Source of the DNA: CANKHA01 sp963731585
Lineage (GTDB): Bacteria > Pseudomonadota > Alphaproteobacteria > Rhizobiales > Xanthobacteraceae
Length of the DNA stretch: 64,000 nucleotides
NCBI GenBank assembly: GCA_963731585.1
Contig: CAVSWC010000003.1
Location: forward strand, 62,001-126,000
Direction: 5' to 3'
The notes under the pieces were generated by a model. The model was not told the DNA's origin, searched no databases, and was given only the letters and a program-made list of their open reading frames with translations. This document shows positions 24,901-36,800 of this stretch, piece after piece. The translations under genes were made by a program, and so were the position numbers. Each line of letters starts with the position of its first letter. The stretch's first letter is position 1.

Positions 24901-27900
24901 AAGGCAATCATGGCGATTGACGATCTGACTTAGCGCTCGTCTGAGAGCGGATTCGTTCACATGCCCACGCATATGAAGCGTGAAGGCTTCATTATAGCTG
25001 CAAGATGCTTCTTCTCCGAGTTGATCAGAAAGCCAAATCTCGAGCTGGGATTCAGTCACAGGAGCTTCCCAAGCCGCTTCGGGCTCCTGGCCGAACGGGC
25101 TGTGCCCCTCGCCGGCCGGCGATGTCGTCGCGCGGGCGTCGGGTTCCTGTGGCGCTGCGGCTGCGATGGTTGCCCGCGATGTCGGCGCGGCAACCACGCC
25201 CGTCGGCGACAATCCTTGCAGGGCTGCCAGCTGGTTCGCAAAAAGCTGGTTCATGGCTTGTCGCTGCTCGCGCATGAGCCGCTCGACAGGCGTTTCGGAG
25301 GGTGCCGCTAGTTCCCTCACCGCAGCGGTAGCTGGACCAGCCGACGGCGCAGCAGCGGGAGAGACCGAAGCGGCTGGGGCGGCGCCTTGCGGGGGCGCCC
25401 GCTCCGCAACGTCATCCTGCGGGAGCTTGTCATCAATATATCGGCCCAATGCGTTGAGATTGCTTTCGCTATCCAAGAGCTGGCGGAACGTGATTTTAAG
25501 TCCGAATTTCTCCTGTAGGGCCTGAGTTACTTGGGTCAGGAATAGGGAATCGAAGCCCATTTCCAGAAAGGTTGTGGACCCAGCGACTGCGGAAAGGTCC
25601 TGCCCGGACAGGTCCTCAAAGATGTCTACCAGCAACCCTCGAATCCTTGGCTTGCGGTTCGCAGGCGTTGCCGTTGGTTCTGCCGATGACAGAGCTTCTG
25701 CCACGGAGTTTACAGCTACTGTTGCGTGTGTGACTGGAGATGTAACGACGGTTTGATTTGATCCTGCCTCTTGCGCAAGGGCTACTGTAGGCGACCGCGA
25801 ATCCGCTGGAACTTCCAAATCGTAGCGCTTGCGTTGGAACGGGTAGGTCGGCAGCGAGACGCGCTGGCGGCTCTCTTCGGGATACAGCGCGGACCAGTCT
25901 GGCGTGATCCCAGCAAGCCACAGGGAGCCCAGAGCATCCATGAGCTGCACGGAATCGCCATCGCCCGAAAATCCGTCCGAGAGCGAGGAAACGATGATTT
26001 GGTCGATTGCAAACTCACTATGCTGTCGCGCAAGTGTCGCCAGCACGTTGCCCGGACCAACTTCAAGGAGCACCGCGTTCGGATCCTTGCGAAGTTCCTT
26101 GATCGCGGCCGAAAATTGCACCGGTTCGCGCGCATGCCTTGCCCAGTATGACGGATCGGTTGTCTCGCGCTCAGTGATCCAGGTTCCCGTCACGCCAGAC
26201 AAATACGGAATTTCCGGCCGATTAAGCTTCAACTTTGACACGATGTCCGTAAGCGGTTCGATGAACGGCTCCATCATTGCGGAATGGAACGCATGCGACG
26301 TGACCAGACGGCGGCTAGCCACCCCTTCGCGATTGAGGTCCTGCTCGAATTGATCGAGTGCCTCAGATGGACCGGCAACAACGCACAGCGCGGGCGAGTT
26401 CACGGCCGCGAGCGACAAGGGCTCACGCAGGCGCTTGACGACCTCCGGCTCCGGCAGGCGAACCGAAAGCATTCCTCCCGGAGGGGCGTCCTGCATCATC
26501 CGTCCCCGGGCCGCGACTAGCGCAAGAGCGTCCTCCAGCGAAAAGACGCCAGCAATGCACGCCGCGACGAATTCTCCGATGCTGTGGCCGGCCATCGCCT
26601 GCGGCCGGACGCCCCAGCTCATCCAAAGCTGCGCCAAGGCGTATTCGATCGTGAATATCGCCGGCTGGGCGATGGCGGTCTCGGTAACACGACGCTTGGC
26701 TGCATCCGTGATGCCTTCGGGCGGATAAAGCAGCTTGCGGAGATCGGCACCGAGGTGAGGACGCAGTATCTCCGCGCAGCGATCGACCGCATCACGGAAA
26801 ACCGGTTCGGAATGATAGACTTCCCGCGCCATGCCCGGATGCTGCGAGCCCTGGCCAGGAAAGAGGAAGCAGACCGCGGGAGCTTCGCTTTGCTCAAGAC
26901 GAGTCCGCACGCGCTCGCAACTGCCTCCCGACAGGGCTGAGACGGCGTCCGCGGCGCCGCGGGCGCTCACCGTGCGCCGGCAGGCGAACGGCCGCCTTCC
27001 TGCCTGCAGCGTCCACGCGACATCCGAAAAATTCAAATCCGGATTGGTTTTCAAGTGAGCGACGAGGTTGCCTGTCGCATGGTCAAGCGCCGTTTCTGAC
27101 CGAGCAGAAAGAACGATCAGATGAGAGGATCGTTTTGAGGGCGACGACTTGCGCTCCGGCGCCTGTTCGATGACGACGTGCACGTTGGTGCCGCCGACCC
27201 CGAATGAACTGACACCGGCCCGCCGAGGCGCTTTCTCCATACGCCATTTGGACCGTTCGGCTCTGACCAGGAACGGACTGTGCTCGAAGTCGAACTTCGG
27301 ATTAGGTTTCCGAAAATGAAGCGTCGGCGGAAATTCACCATGCCGGACGATGTGCGTCGCATTAATCAGTCCGGTCACACCGGCCGCAACGTCCAAATGC
27401 CCGACATTCGTCTTGGCGGTACCAATCGTGCAGAACTGCCTCTTCTTGCTACGCGCGCCAAAGGCCTGCGTTAAGCCTTCAAGCTCGATCGGGTCTCCCA
27501 GCGGCGTTCCGGTGCCGTGGGCTTCGATGTAGCCAATCGATTCCGGCTCGACGCCGGCAGCTTCTTGCGCCGCCGCGATGACGCGCGCTTGCCCTTCCAC
27601 GCTCGGCGCCGTGTAGCCGACTTTTGTCGAGCCGTCGTTGTTGACGGCAAAACCGCGGATGACCGCATAGATCTGGTCGCCATCATGTACCGCGTCTTCG
27701 ACACGCTTCAGGAGAACTACACCGACACCGCTGCCGAACACGGTTCCCTGAGCATCGGCATCGAATGCACGACAGTGACCATCCGGCGACACCATGCCGC
27801 CATCCTGGTAGTAATAACCTCGCTTTTGAGGAAAGGTGATGGAAACGCCACCGGCCAGTGCCATATCGCTCTGATAGGTCAAAAGCGATTGGCATGCCTG

Positions 27901-28492
27901 CGTGACAGCCAGCAGCGAGGTCGAACAAGCGGACTGCATCGTGAAACTTGGGCCGCGCAAGTTCAGCTTGTAGGAAACTCGCGTCGACAGGAAATCGAGG
28001 CTGTTCCCCATCATCTCGATGTAATTCGAGACCTGATAGCCCGAAGTAAATGCTTGAATGAAGCCGGGCGAGGTGCATAAGCGGGTCAGAAAATATGACC
28101 AGACACTTGAGCCTGCGTAGACGCCGATCTGTCCGGGATAGGTATCCGGGACGTAGCCAGCGTCTTCCAGCGCCTGCCAGCAACTCTCGAGAAACAGCCT
28201 TTGCTGCGGGTCCATCAATGCCGCTTCGCGCGGATTAATGCCGAAAAATTCGGCGTCGAAAAGATCGACGTCGTCCAGGACCGAGCGGGCTTTGACGTAT
28301 TGAGGGTCGCCCGCAACCTCGGCCTTGTTGGCGATCTCCAGGTCATCGAGCCGGAACTGAGAAATCGAACTCGATGCCCTCGAGTTGATTGCGCCAAAAC
28401 TCAGCGACACTCCGGGCGCCAGGGAAGCGTCCGGCCATGCCGATGACGGCGACGCCTTCTACCACCGCTGCCTGCACTTCATGGTCCCTCAT
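21904..28492 (-). CDS. Hybrid PKS-NRPS, KS-AT-ACP-C-A-PCP, one frameshift, PCP serine lost
   Basis: About 2195 residues after correction. The KS N-terminus (VIGMAGRFPGARSVAEFW) lies in another frame; one extra base at 28366 separates it from FRLDDLEIANKAEV. KS active Cys in QSACSTSLL near residue 189, with HGTGTPLGDP and KTNVGHLD. AT GHSIGEFVAA near 636 and SHAFHS near 732, a malonyl-CoA-type motif. ACP GFDSLF near 981. A Pro/Ala-rich linker, then C (HHIVCDGWS near 1273) and A (YTSGSTGKPKG near 1747); pocket D-I-L-Q-C-G-M-I-W, Gly-like. The terminal carrier reads ELGADLLHIFQ: the Ser that should bear phosphopantetheine is Leu (TTG at 22078-22080). The start overlaps the upstream stop as ATGA. 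Confidence 0.92.
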
Positions 28493-30400
28493 AACGCGCT
28501 ACTAATATTCCGCCTATGCTGACGTGCAAAGGCAGCACGTTGCTTCTGTGCCCGCTGCCGGGCGTCGGAAATGGACGTCTCCGACGAGACGTGACCAGAG
28601 AGATAACGAGCAAGCGATCGCACCGTGGCGTACTCGAACAAGGCTGTAATCGGGAATTGAACCTCGAGAGCTTTCTGCAGTCTCGTGTGGACGCGCATCA
28701 ACGAGAGCGAGTCTCCGCCGGCGTCGAAAAAATTGGCAGTAGGTCCGAGCTGCTCGGTGCTGAGATACGCGTGCCAAATATCGATGATCGTTTGTTCCAA
28801 TTGGGTTGCAGCTGACTTCGCTGATGCGCCGGGCCGAGCAGCGATGCTTGGCCCTGGCAATGCCGCCCGATCGATCTTTCCGTTCGGCGTCAACGGCAGC
28901 GAAGCAACGGGCACAAAAATCGCGGGTATCATGTGTCCCGGTAATTTTTTTGCAAGGAATGTTCGCAAGTCGGCTGCCGTCACGTGGGGGCCGGAACAAA
29001 CGTAGTATGCAATCAAGCGCTTCGATCCATCCGCCTCGGTCCGCGGCACCACGCAGCTTTGCTTGATGTGTTCGTGCGCTCCCAAAACGGATTCAATTTC
29101 GCCGGGCTCGATTCTGTGACCCAGGATTTTTACTTGGCTATCAGCGCGGCCCAAAAATTCGATCACGCCATCGGCGCGCCAGCGCGCCAAGTCTCCGGTC
29201 CGATACATCCGGGCGCCACATTCCGCAACGAACGGGTTGGGCAAAAACCTTTGTTCTGTCGTTTGAGGATCGTTCAAATAACCGCGTGCAAGACCATCGC
29301 CGGCTGCATATAACTCTCCCTCTGTTCCAGGCGGCACCGGGCGCAATTGCTCATCGAGGATATAGACCTGGGTGTTGGAGATGGGTCGACCAATCGGAAT
29401 TCGAATCCGGCGCCGGTTCCCCGGCGCGCATGGTGTGGCAGCACGTAAATGTCGTGTTCTCGGTTGGGCCGTATCCGTTGATGAGATGACAGTCCTGAAG
29501 GGTGCTGAGAGCCAACCGGACATGACGCGGAGAAAGAACGTCACCGCCGGCAAGAAGCTGCCGGACCGGCCGCAAATCCTCTAGCCTCTCCTCAACCATA
29601 AGATGGAAGAGCCCAGCGGTAAGCCACAGAACCGTGACGTTCTGCTCGCGGATCGCGCGCCCAAGGTCCTCGAGTGAGGTCGCCTGCGGCGGCATGATGA
29701 CCAGCCGGCCGCCATTGAGCAGCGGTCCCCAGATTTCGAGAGTCGACGCGTCAAACGAGATCGGAGCGAATTGAAGAAATACTTCGTCGGCGCCGAACCG
29801 GCAATAATTCGTGTTCCGAACGAGGCGAATGATGGCGCGATGCTCGACCATCACCCCCTTCGGCCGGCCCGTCGAGCCCGAGGTATACATGACGTATGCG
29901 AGGGAATTGGGACCTCCGACAGGAACTGGATTCTGCTCCACGTTTCCCGACCAGCGCGGCTGTGCGTCCACCACCAGGCAGGTGTTCGTGTAATCGGCGA
30001 GAACGGTCGAGGCAATCGATTGCTGTGTCAGCATCACCTGCGGGCGCGTATCCTCGAGCAGTAGGTTGAGGCGCTCCTTTGGATAGGCCGGATCCAACGG
30101 AACATAGGCACCGCCGGCCTTAAGCACCGCCAGCATCGCAACGATCAACTCGATCGAGCGCTCCATACAGCAGCCAACCATGGCCTCCGGGCCGACACCG
30201 ATCATGCGCAAATGATGCGCCAACTGGTTCGCCCGGCTGTTCAACTCGCCGTAGGTCAATTGCTCCTTGTCCAACACCAAGGCGACGGAGTCGGCGTGCG
30301 CCGCTGCGGTTTCTTCGAAGAGCTGAGCAATTGTCTTGTGTCGAGGGTAGCTTGTGGACGTCCCATTCCAGGACCTGACCGGTTCCATCAATCTCGGCAT
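28489..30400 (-). CDS. NRPS loading module, A-PCP, one frameshift
   Basis: About 636 residues: a stand-alone adenylation-carrier didomain with no condensation domain, so a likely starter. Adenylation motifs are YTSGSTGRPKG near residue 170, NGYGPTE near 309, YRTGDLARW, GRADSQVKILGHRIEPGEIE and TPNGKIDR. The carrier reads NFFDAGGDSLSLM with Ser near 562. The frame breaks at 29404 (extra T); removing it joins EPAPD to RIPIGRPISNTQVYILD. Pocket by eye: D-A-L-W-L-G-G-T-F, again Val-like. ATG 30400 or ATG 30388 could be the start; a GAGGG touches the first and sits 12 bases before the second. It is the first gene of the three-gene synthetase operon. Confidence 0.9.
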
Positions 30401-30845
30401 CCCTCATTTCCGCGACAAGAAAGTTCTGTACTCATGTTACCAATCCGCGGCTGCAACTTCAGCCTTGAAAACTTATAGCAAATCGCGGCTACCCCGGCAG
30501 CCAGTTCTTACCCAACGGGGAAACGGATCGTTACTTAGGTTAATTGTCGCGCCTCCAATAATAGCACAACTTTTATGGTAATCGCACACACGAATACTTC
30601 ATTTATCGAGAGATAATCGTATTATACTGTCATCCTCCTGCCTATACTATTATTCTCGATAATCCAAAGGCGCCAACATCATTTGGGGGAGCAATCGATA
30701 CATTGCCACGCAGCCCGGCCAGGCCAGCCCGGGGATGCCCGCGAGGCTGATGGCCCATCTGGATGGGTGTCACGTTCGGGTGCGAAGACCGACCAACCGC
30801 TGGAGGATCGGCGTCAGCGGTTCCGCTTGAGCTTCTGCATCAAGT
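30401..30845. other. AT-rich promoter region between the two synthetase units
   Basis: About 445 bases with no gene. The part at about 30480-30680 is markedly AT-rich compared with everything around it. It contains the paired inverted motif at 30603-30663 and, on the minus strand, TATAAT at 30621-30626. It lies downstream of the TE end of one unit and upstream of the A-PCP starter, so it most likely holds the operon promoter. Confidence 0.6.
30603..30663. promoter_or_regulatory. Paired inverted TTATCGAGA motifs, candidate operator
   Basis: TTATCGAGA at 30603-30611 and its exact reverse complement TCTCGATAA at 30654-30662. Each lies inside its own small palindrome: TTATCGAGAGATAA (30603-30616) and ATTATTCTCGATAAT (30649-30663). 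Motif centres are 51 bases apart, about five helical turns. A minus-strand TATAAT (30621-30626) lies between them. The arrangement suits a dimeric regulator bound at two sites around the promoter. The regulator is not identified in the window. Confidence 0.5.
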
Positions 30846-33800
30846 TCAGCGGACGTGGCCGGGGCGACGATCAACCGCATCGAGGGCGTTAAGCTTTGCG
30901 TTCAGCACGGATGCGATCACTTCGATACTTCGCGGTTGGAACACCGACTGATGGGTCGCATGGACTTCATGGACCTCGACGTTCCCGCCGACATGACTGC
31001 TCCAGCCAAGCGTCCAGTCGGCGCGTAGAAACTTCAACTCAGCCTCCAGCCGCTCCGAGGCGCGGAACAACACAATATTTCCAGCAAACCCGGATGGTCG
31101 ATAGCGTGCCTGCGCACGCATAAAGGCTTCCACCGCCTTCTCGCCAATAATTTCAAGATGCGACCGTGTATCTGAAATGACTCCTTTCTTCATCAGTCGG
31201 TTGCGCAAATTCCGCCATCGAAAGATGGAGTGACGAATCGGCCAACCCAGGAGAAACAGTGGAGCGCGGTGCTTGAGGACCCGAATCTTGTCCCATCGGC
31301 TCAACGGAGCGTGAGTCTCTACCGGCGCGAGCGTGTCGAACATCGCTAGTAGCTCCACCTCTCCGCCGTCGCGTACAATTTGTTGCGCCATCTCATACGC
31401 GATGAGGCCCCCGCCCGAATAGCCGGTGAGGCGATAAGGCCCGGACGGATCAATCGCCCGGACCGCCGCAACGTAGGTTGCCGCCATCTCTTCGATCGTC
31501 TCTTGGAACGGAGCTCGGCCGTCCACACCCCGAGCCTGAATACCGAAAACAGGCATATCGCGCGGCAGACAGTCCACAAGTGGTTTAAACACAACAATGT
31601 TGCCCCCGGCGCCATGCACACAAAATACCGGCCGGCGGGCCGGCGTGCCCGGGGCCATACGTACCAGCGGGGACCAGACCGCAGGCGCGGCCGGGTCTCG
31701 AGCGGCCTTGCGCACGAGCGCAGCGAGCTGCCGCACCGTAGGCGCTTGAAACAGCGCGCTCAACGAAAGATTGACACCGAGTTCCTTACGGATTCTGGCA
31801 AACACTCGTACGCCCGCAAGCGACCCTCCTCCATACGACATGATGTTCGCCTCGGGCGGAACCCGCTCAATGCCGAGAACATCGCTGCAAATGTTCGAGA
31901 TGATTTCCTCGGTTTTGTCCGCATAGTCTCCCGCATGCACGACAGACTGCATTTTGGTCTTTGATGCGCTCGGCGTATAGACCGCGCGCATCAATTCAAG
32001 CGAGATCGAAGATATGATGATTTGTCGGCCCCGCGACGTCAGTGCCCGGGCAAAGACTTCCGGCGCCTCCGCAGCTCTTATACCCGCGGCAAGCAGCTCG
32101 CCGAACGGCGAGGCGTCGGCGCCCGTCAGAGCTTTTGAATCCGCCGTTTTGGAGATCGTGAGCGCATCGATCCAGAGGAGCGTGAAGCCCGACAGACTCG
32201 CGACGAGACGCTGGCGTTCGTCGGCGATTTCGACATCGAAAGTGACGTGGTCGCCCACTTCCCCAACCAAGCGTGTGCAGACGGTGCAGCGCTTCGGGAT
32301 CGGCGTATGCAGCAAGACTGAATCGATCGACATCGGTACATACAACCCGGCCGGACGCCCGCCGTTTTCCAGCAGGAGCAGGCCGATGGTAGCGGCAACA
32401 TCCACCAGCGCAGGATGAACGCGATAAGTTTCAAGATCTGCCGCAAACTCCGAGTTCAACGAAACTTCGCCCTTGGCCACATTGGCAAAGCGCGCGGCCG
32501 ACTCGAGGCATTGCCAACGTGGGCCGTAGGCGAGTCCACGCGCGGCCAAGCTGAGCTGGTTCTGCTCAATCGGATGGAGTGCCAATTGCCTGGATGTCAT
32601 GACACGGCTTCGTTCGCCCGGCGCAAAGGTTGCTTCGAAATGCAACGTCCATGACTTCGCCTGCATTGCGCCGGCTTTCGACCTCACATCGATATTCGCC
32701 CGCGCTGCGCGGCGTGAGAGAGGTGCGCACCTGCCGCCTGACTTGGCTAGCAAAGGCCAGCGGCGCAACAAAATTGATATTGCGGATCGTCACGTCTGAG
32801 CCAAGCCCTAGGCGTATCGCGGCCGCGTCGACGATTTCCAAATAGGCGGTGCCGGGCAGAACAGGGCAACCCGCGATTTGATGTTCGGCAAGAACCCACA
32901 GCGCGGAAGCGTCGTAAGTCGCCGTGAATCGAACGGTTTGGCCGTGCTCGCTGCGCGTCCCGAGGAGTGGATGCGCCTCTGGGCCGATATCCAATCGTGC
33001 CGGCGCTGCCACCAGGCGCGCGGCCATACCGACATCAGCCCAGATCCCAAAGCTCATCGACAAACCGTCGGCCCGCGATGATGCGATGGCGTCGAGCACG
33101 GCATTTGCTGCCGCATAGTCGATCTGTCCGGGCGGCCCCACAATGGCGCTTGTCGAGGAAAATACTGCGAAGATGTCAACAGAACCGGGGGGCAAGAGCT
33201 TGTCGAGCGCGCGGACGCCAGCAATTTTTGGTGCCAAAACCTTGTGGGCGCTTTCGAGCGTTTTGATTGCGACCAAACCGTCATCAATCATCCCGGCAGC
33301 GTGAAACACGCCGTTGATCGTTCCAAATCGCGTACGCACGGCTTTAATAGCCCGCCGCACCTGCTGGAAATCGGCGACGTCGGCCTGCAACACCAGAGTT
33401 TCCGCCCCGAGCTCCTCTAACGCCATTAGGTGGCGGATTTGGTCGGCCGACGTGGGGTGGTCATGGTCATCGGCGATCGACGCCCATTCATGGCGCGGCG
33501 GAAATGGCTCGCGAGACGTAAAGGCGAGCCGCGCCCTCATCGTCCGCGCGAGATAGGTCGCCAGTTCCAAGCCGAGGCCGCCGAGGCCGCCAGTGATGAG
33601 ATAAACACCCTTCTCCCGCAATCGCTGAATTGGCGGATTCGCTTCCGCCGGTTCTTCAAGCAGCGCCCACCGCGTCCCGGCGCGGTAGGCGATTACGTTT
33701 TCGATGGCTCCCGCGTCGGCCTCCGCCAGAAGGGACGCAACTGCAGCGGCCGAAGGGGCAATGGGATCGAGGTCAACGAGTTGGACTATCAACCCCGGTA

Positions 33801-36800
33801 TCTCGCGCGGGAGAACGCGACAGGGGCCGACGAGCGCGGCTAGGTGAGGATCACTCGGCCCTTCACCATTTGGTGCCAGGGCGCCCGATGTGGCGACGCA
33901 CAGCCGCCCCTCGTCACCCCAGCTGTTCAGCTGCATAGTCTGTCCGAGCAGCAAGAGGCTGTCGAAACCAAGTGGCTGAGCAACCTCGCCCGTTTCCACA
34001 TCCGGTACGGACGCGTTGAGCGACCACAAATGCATAATATGCGATGGACGCCCGGGCAGCGCCTCGAAGAGGCGCGCATAGTCCCCTGGTGAGGTGGGGC
34101 GGATCGTGAAGTGCAGGGAATTGCGTCGTGCATACTCCTTGCCGGCTTCTACCACGACCGGCGGCACGCCTCGGGCGCTGATCGAATCGAGGACCGCCTT
34201 GGAGATTGGTGATTCGTCGGCAAAGACGAGCCAGAAAGCGTGTCCGTCCGGTACAGCTGGAGTGAGCGGATGAGGCGCCCAAACCGGCGCAAACGCCCAA
34301 TCCCCGATCGAGTCAATACGTCTAATGTGCATCGGCGGAATCTCAGCCGCATCGACAGCAACATCAGCTGAACCGGTTACGCCGCGTGCGGGCGGCTCAA
34401 TTCCATGACGCTGCTTCTCGAAGGCGTAGGTTGGCACCGGAATGCGCCGCGGCGAACGTTCGCCGCGCAGAGCCCTGACGCCTATCGGCACTCCGTGCGC
34501 CCAAAGCCGTCCGGCGGCAGCCAAGACGAAATTCTCGTCATCAACGAGCTCGCTGGCCGGCTGCATAGAAGGAATCAGCGCACGAGATTTGTGAGTACCC
34601 GTGGCCAACGTCGCGAGCCTAGTCAGTGTCTGAACGAGACCATCCGAGGACGTCGCACCCTCTTGTTCGGCAATCGCGTTCGGCGCCGGCAATGCCCTGC
34701 GATCAATCTTGCCGTTCGGCGTCAATGGAAATGCGGCCATACGTACATAAGTCGCCGGAATCATGATCTCGGGGAGACGATCACGCAACGCGGCTCGGAG
34801 CCCGGCATCATCGAAGATGGCGCCGGGTTTGGGAACATAGTAAGCGACTAGCCTCTTGTCGCCGATGACCTCCTCGCGAGCGACGACAACAGCATGTGCA
34901 ATGCCGGTGGTCTGTTCCAATGCCGCCTCAATCTCACCGAGTTCGATGCGATGGCCGCGGACCTTAACCTGACTGTCCCGCCGCCCCAAGAACTCCAGCC
35001 GCCCATCCGGATGGCGGCGCACGATGTCACCGGTCCGATACATCAACGCATTTGCTGAGGGCCCGGGGTTCACGAAACGCTCGGCGGTTAGGTCGGGCCT
35101 GTTCCAGTAACCCATCGCGACACCCGCACCGCCGATCCACAATTCTCCCGGTACCAGTGCCGGCTGATCTCTCCCGTTAGATCCCACCACCCGGAGCGTC
35201 GTGTTTACGATCGGTTGGCCCAAGGGTATGAAATCGCTGATCTCATCAAGCGCACATACGGTCGACCAGATCGTAGTTTCAGTCGGGCCGTACATATTCA
35301 GTAACTTCGCCTCTGCTGGCAATAAGCGACGTAGCTCAAGGGCGAGCGACAGCGGCAGTTCCTCACCGCCTACCATCAGGTACTTCACGCTCGTGAGTGC
35401 GGCTGCAGCGGTAGGATCGGCCGCTATCATGGACGCCAACGACGGCGTACATTGAAGGTGCGTGGCGCCGAAATGGCGGATATCTTCAACGATCCAGAAT
35501 TGTGGTTCTTCCTCGATCTCGCGTGACGCCGCAGGAGTGGCGGCGACGAGGTCAGCGAGGCTGAATTGGAGCGTCGATGACTGTGTGGCGGGTGGGGCGG
35601 CGCCATGCAGCGCGACGGTGAAGCCGCGCGACAAAGTCCAGAACAGCTCGAGTATCGATATGTCAAAGCTCGGACCCGCCACCGCGAGCCATGTGCCCGG
35701 CTCGTCGCGAGCGATGTGCGCATCCATCCCATGAAAGAAGTTCGCGACCGATCGGTGTGAGATCATCACTCCTTTCGGCTGACCGGTCGAGCCCGACGTA
35801 TAAATGAGGTAGGCAAGGTCATGCCCGGCCAGAGGCGGAGGCTCCCACGTTTCCAGCGCGTCGTCCTCGACGAGAAGCAAATCAGCGAAGGCAACTTGAG
35901 CGTCCGCAAACTCGTGCCGCGTCGCGCAACGCCGGCTGGTGATGACCAAAGAAGACCGAGAGTCCGCGAGCATAAAGGCGATCCGATCCGCGGGGTATGT
36001 CGGATCGAGTGGCAGGTAAGCGGCGCCCGTCCGCATCACGGCCAGAAGTATGATGACAAGCTCTGGGCTGCGCTCCAGACATACGCCAACGGTCCGCTTC
36101 GGGCCCGCACCAAGGAGCGCGAGCCGCCGGGCGGCGACATCGACGTGGCGCTGCACCTGCGCATAGGTGAGAGTTTCCCAGCGGGTACGAATTGCTGAGC
36201 GGTCGGGCGTCAGCTTTGCCTGTGCCGCGACCGCATCGGGAATCGCATCGTCGATAAGCGGCTTTTGCGGTCCGATCGACGCGTGAGCGAACAGTTCTCG
36301 TTCAGAGTCATCGGACAGCTCGACATCAGCCAGACGAGCGCGGCCGTTGCCCTCGACGGCGGCCAGCGCCATCCGAATTTGGGCCGCCATTACCTGCGCA
36401 ACGGGTTCATCGAACCTGGATGCGCGCAGATACAGGGTGACCTCGCCCGTGTCGGACGTCGTCGTTGCGATGACGTCGGCTCCGTGCGAAGCAGCCGTCT
36501 CGCTGCCCGCGTCCACCGCTATCGCAATGGGCATATTCTCCGGCCCAATCGAGGCGCCTTCACCTAGCGGGGCGCGCAGCCGGAGATCACACGCCATGGG
36601 GGGCGCTGCGTCCGCTTGCTGGCGTGCGCGCCTAAAGGCACCAACCGCATCCTCGATCGCAACGCTGGGTTCGAGATCGACCGACAATGGCCGCCAGCGG
36701 CTAAACCATAATGCGGCCTCTCCGAGATCTCGATCATGCGCGCCTGACCGATAGGCCATGGAGACGCGATCGATGCCCGCGACCTTGGCCGCCCAGGCAA

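Noticed and set aside
29351..30400. Two separate genes for the A-PCP didomain
   Set aside because: Removing one T at 29404 restores continuous adenylation-domain text, so it is a single broken gene.
30621..30626. A full sigma-70 promoter around the minus-strand TATAAT
   Set aside because: The -10 match is good, but no -35 hexamer is found at 16 to 18 bases. Kept only as part of the regulatory region.
30627..30640. A start codon right after AGGAGG on the minus strand (GGCAGGAGGATGACAG)
   Set aside because: There is no spacing between the Shine-Dalgarno sequence and ATG, and no open frame of useful length follows.
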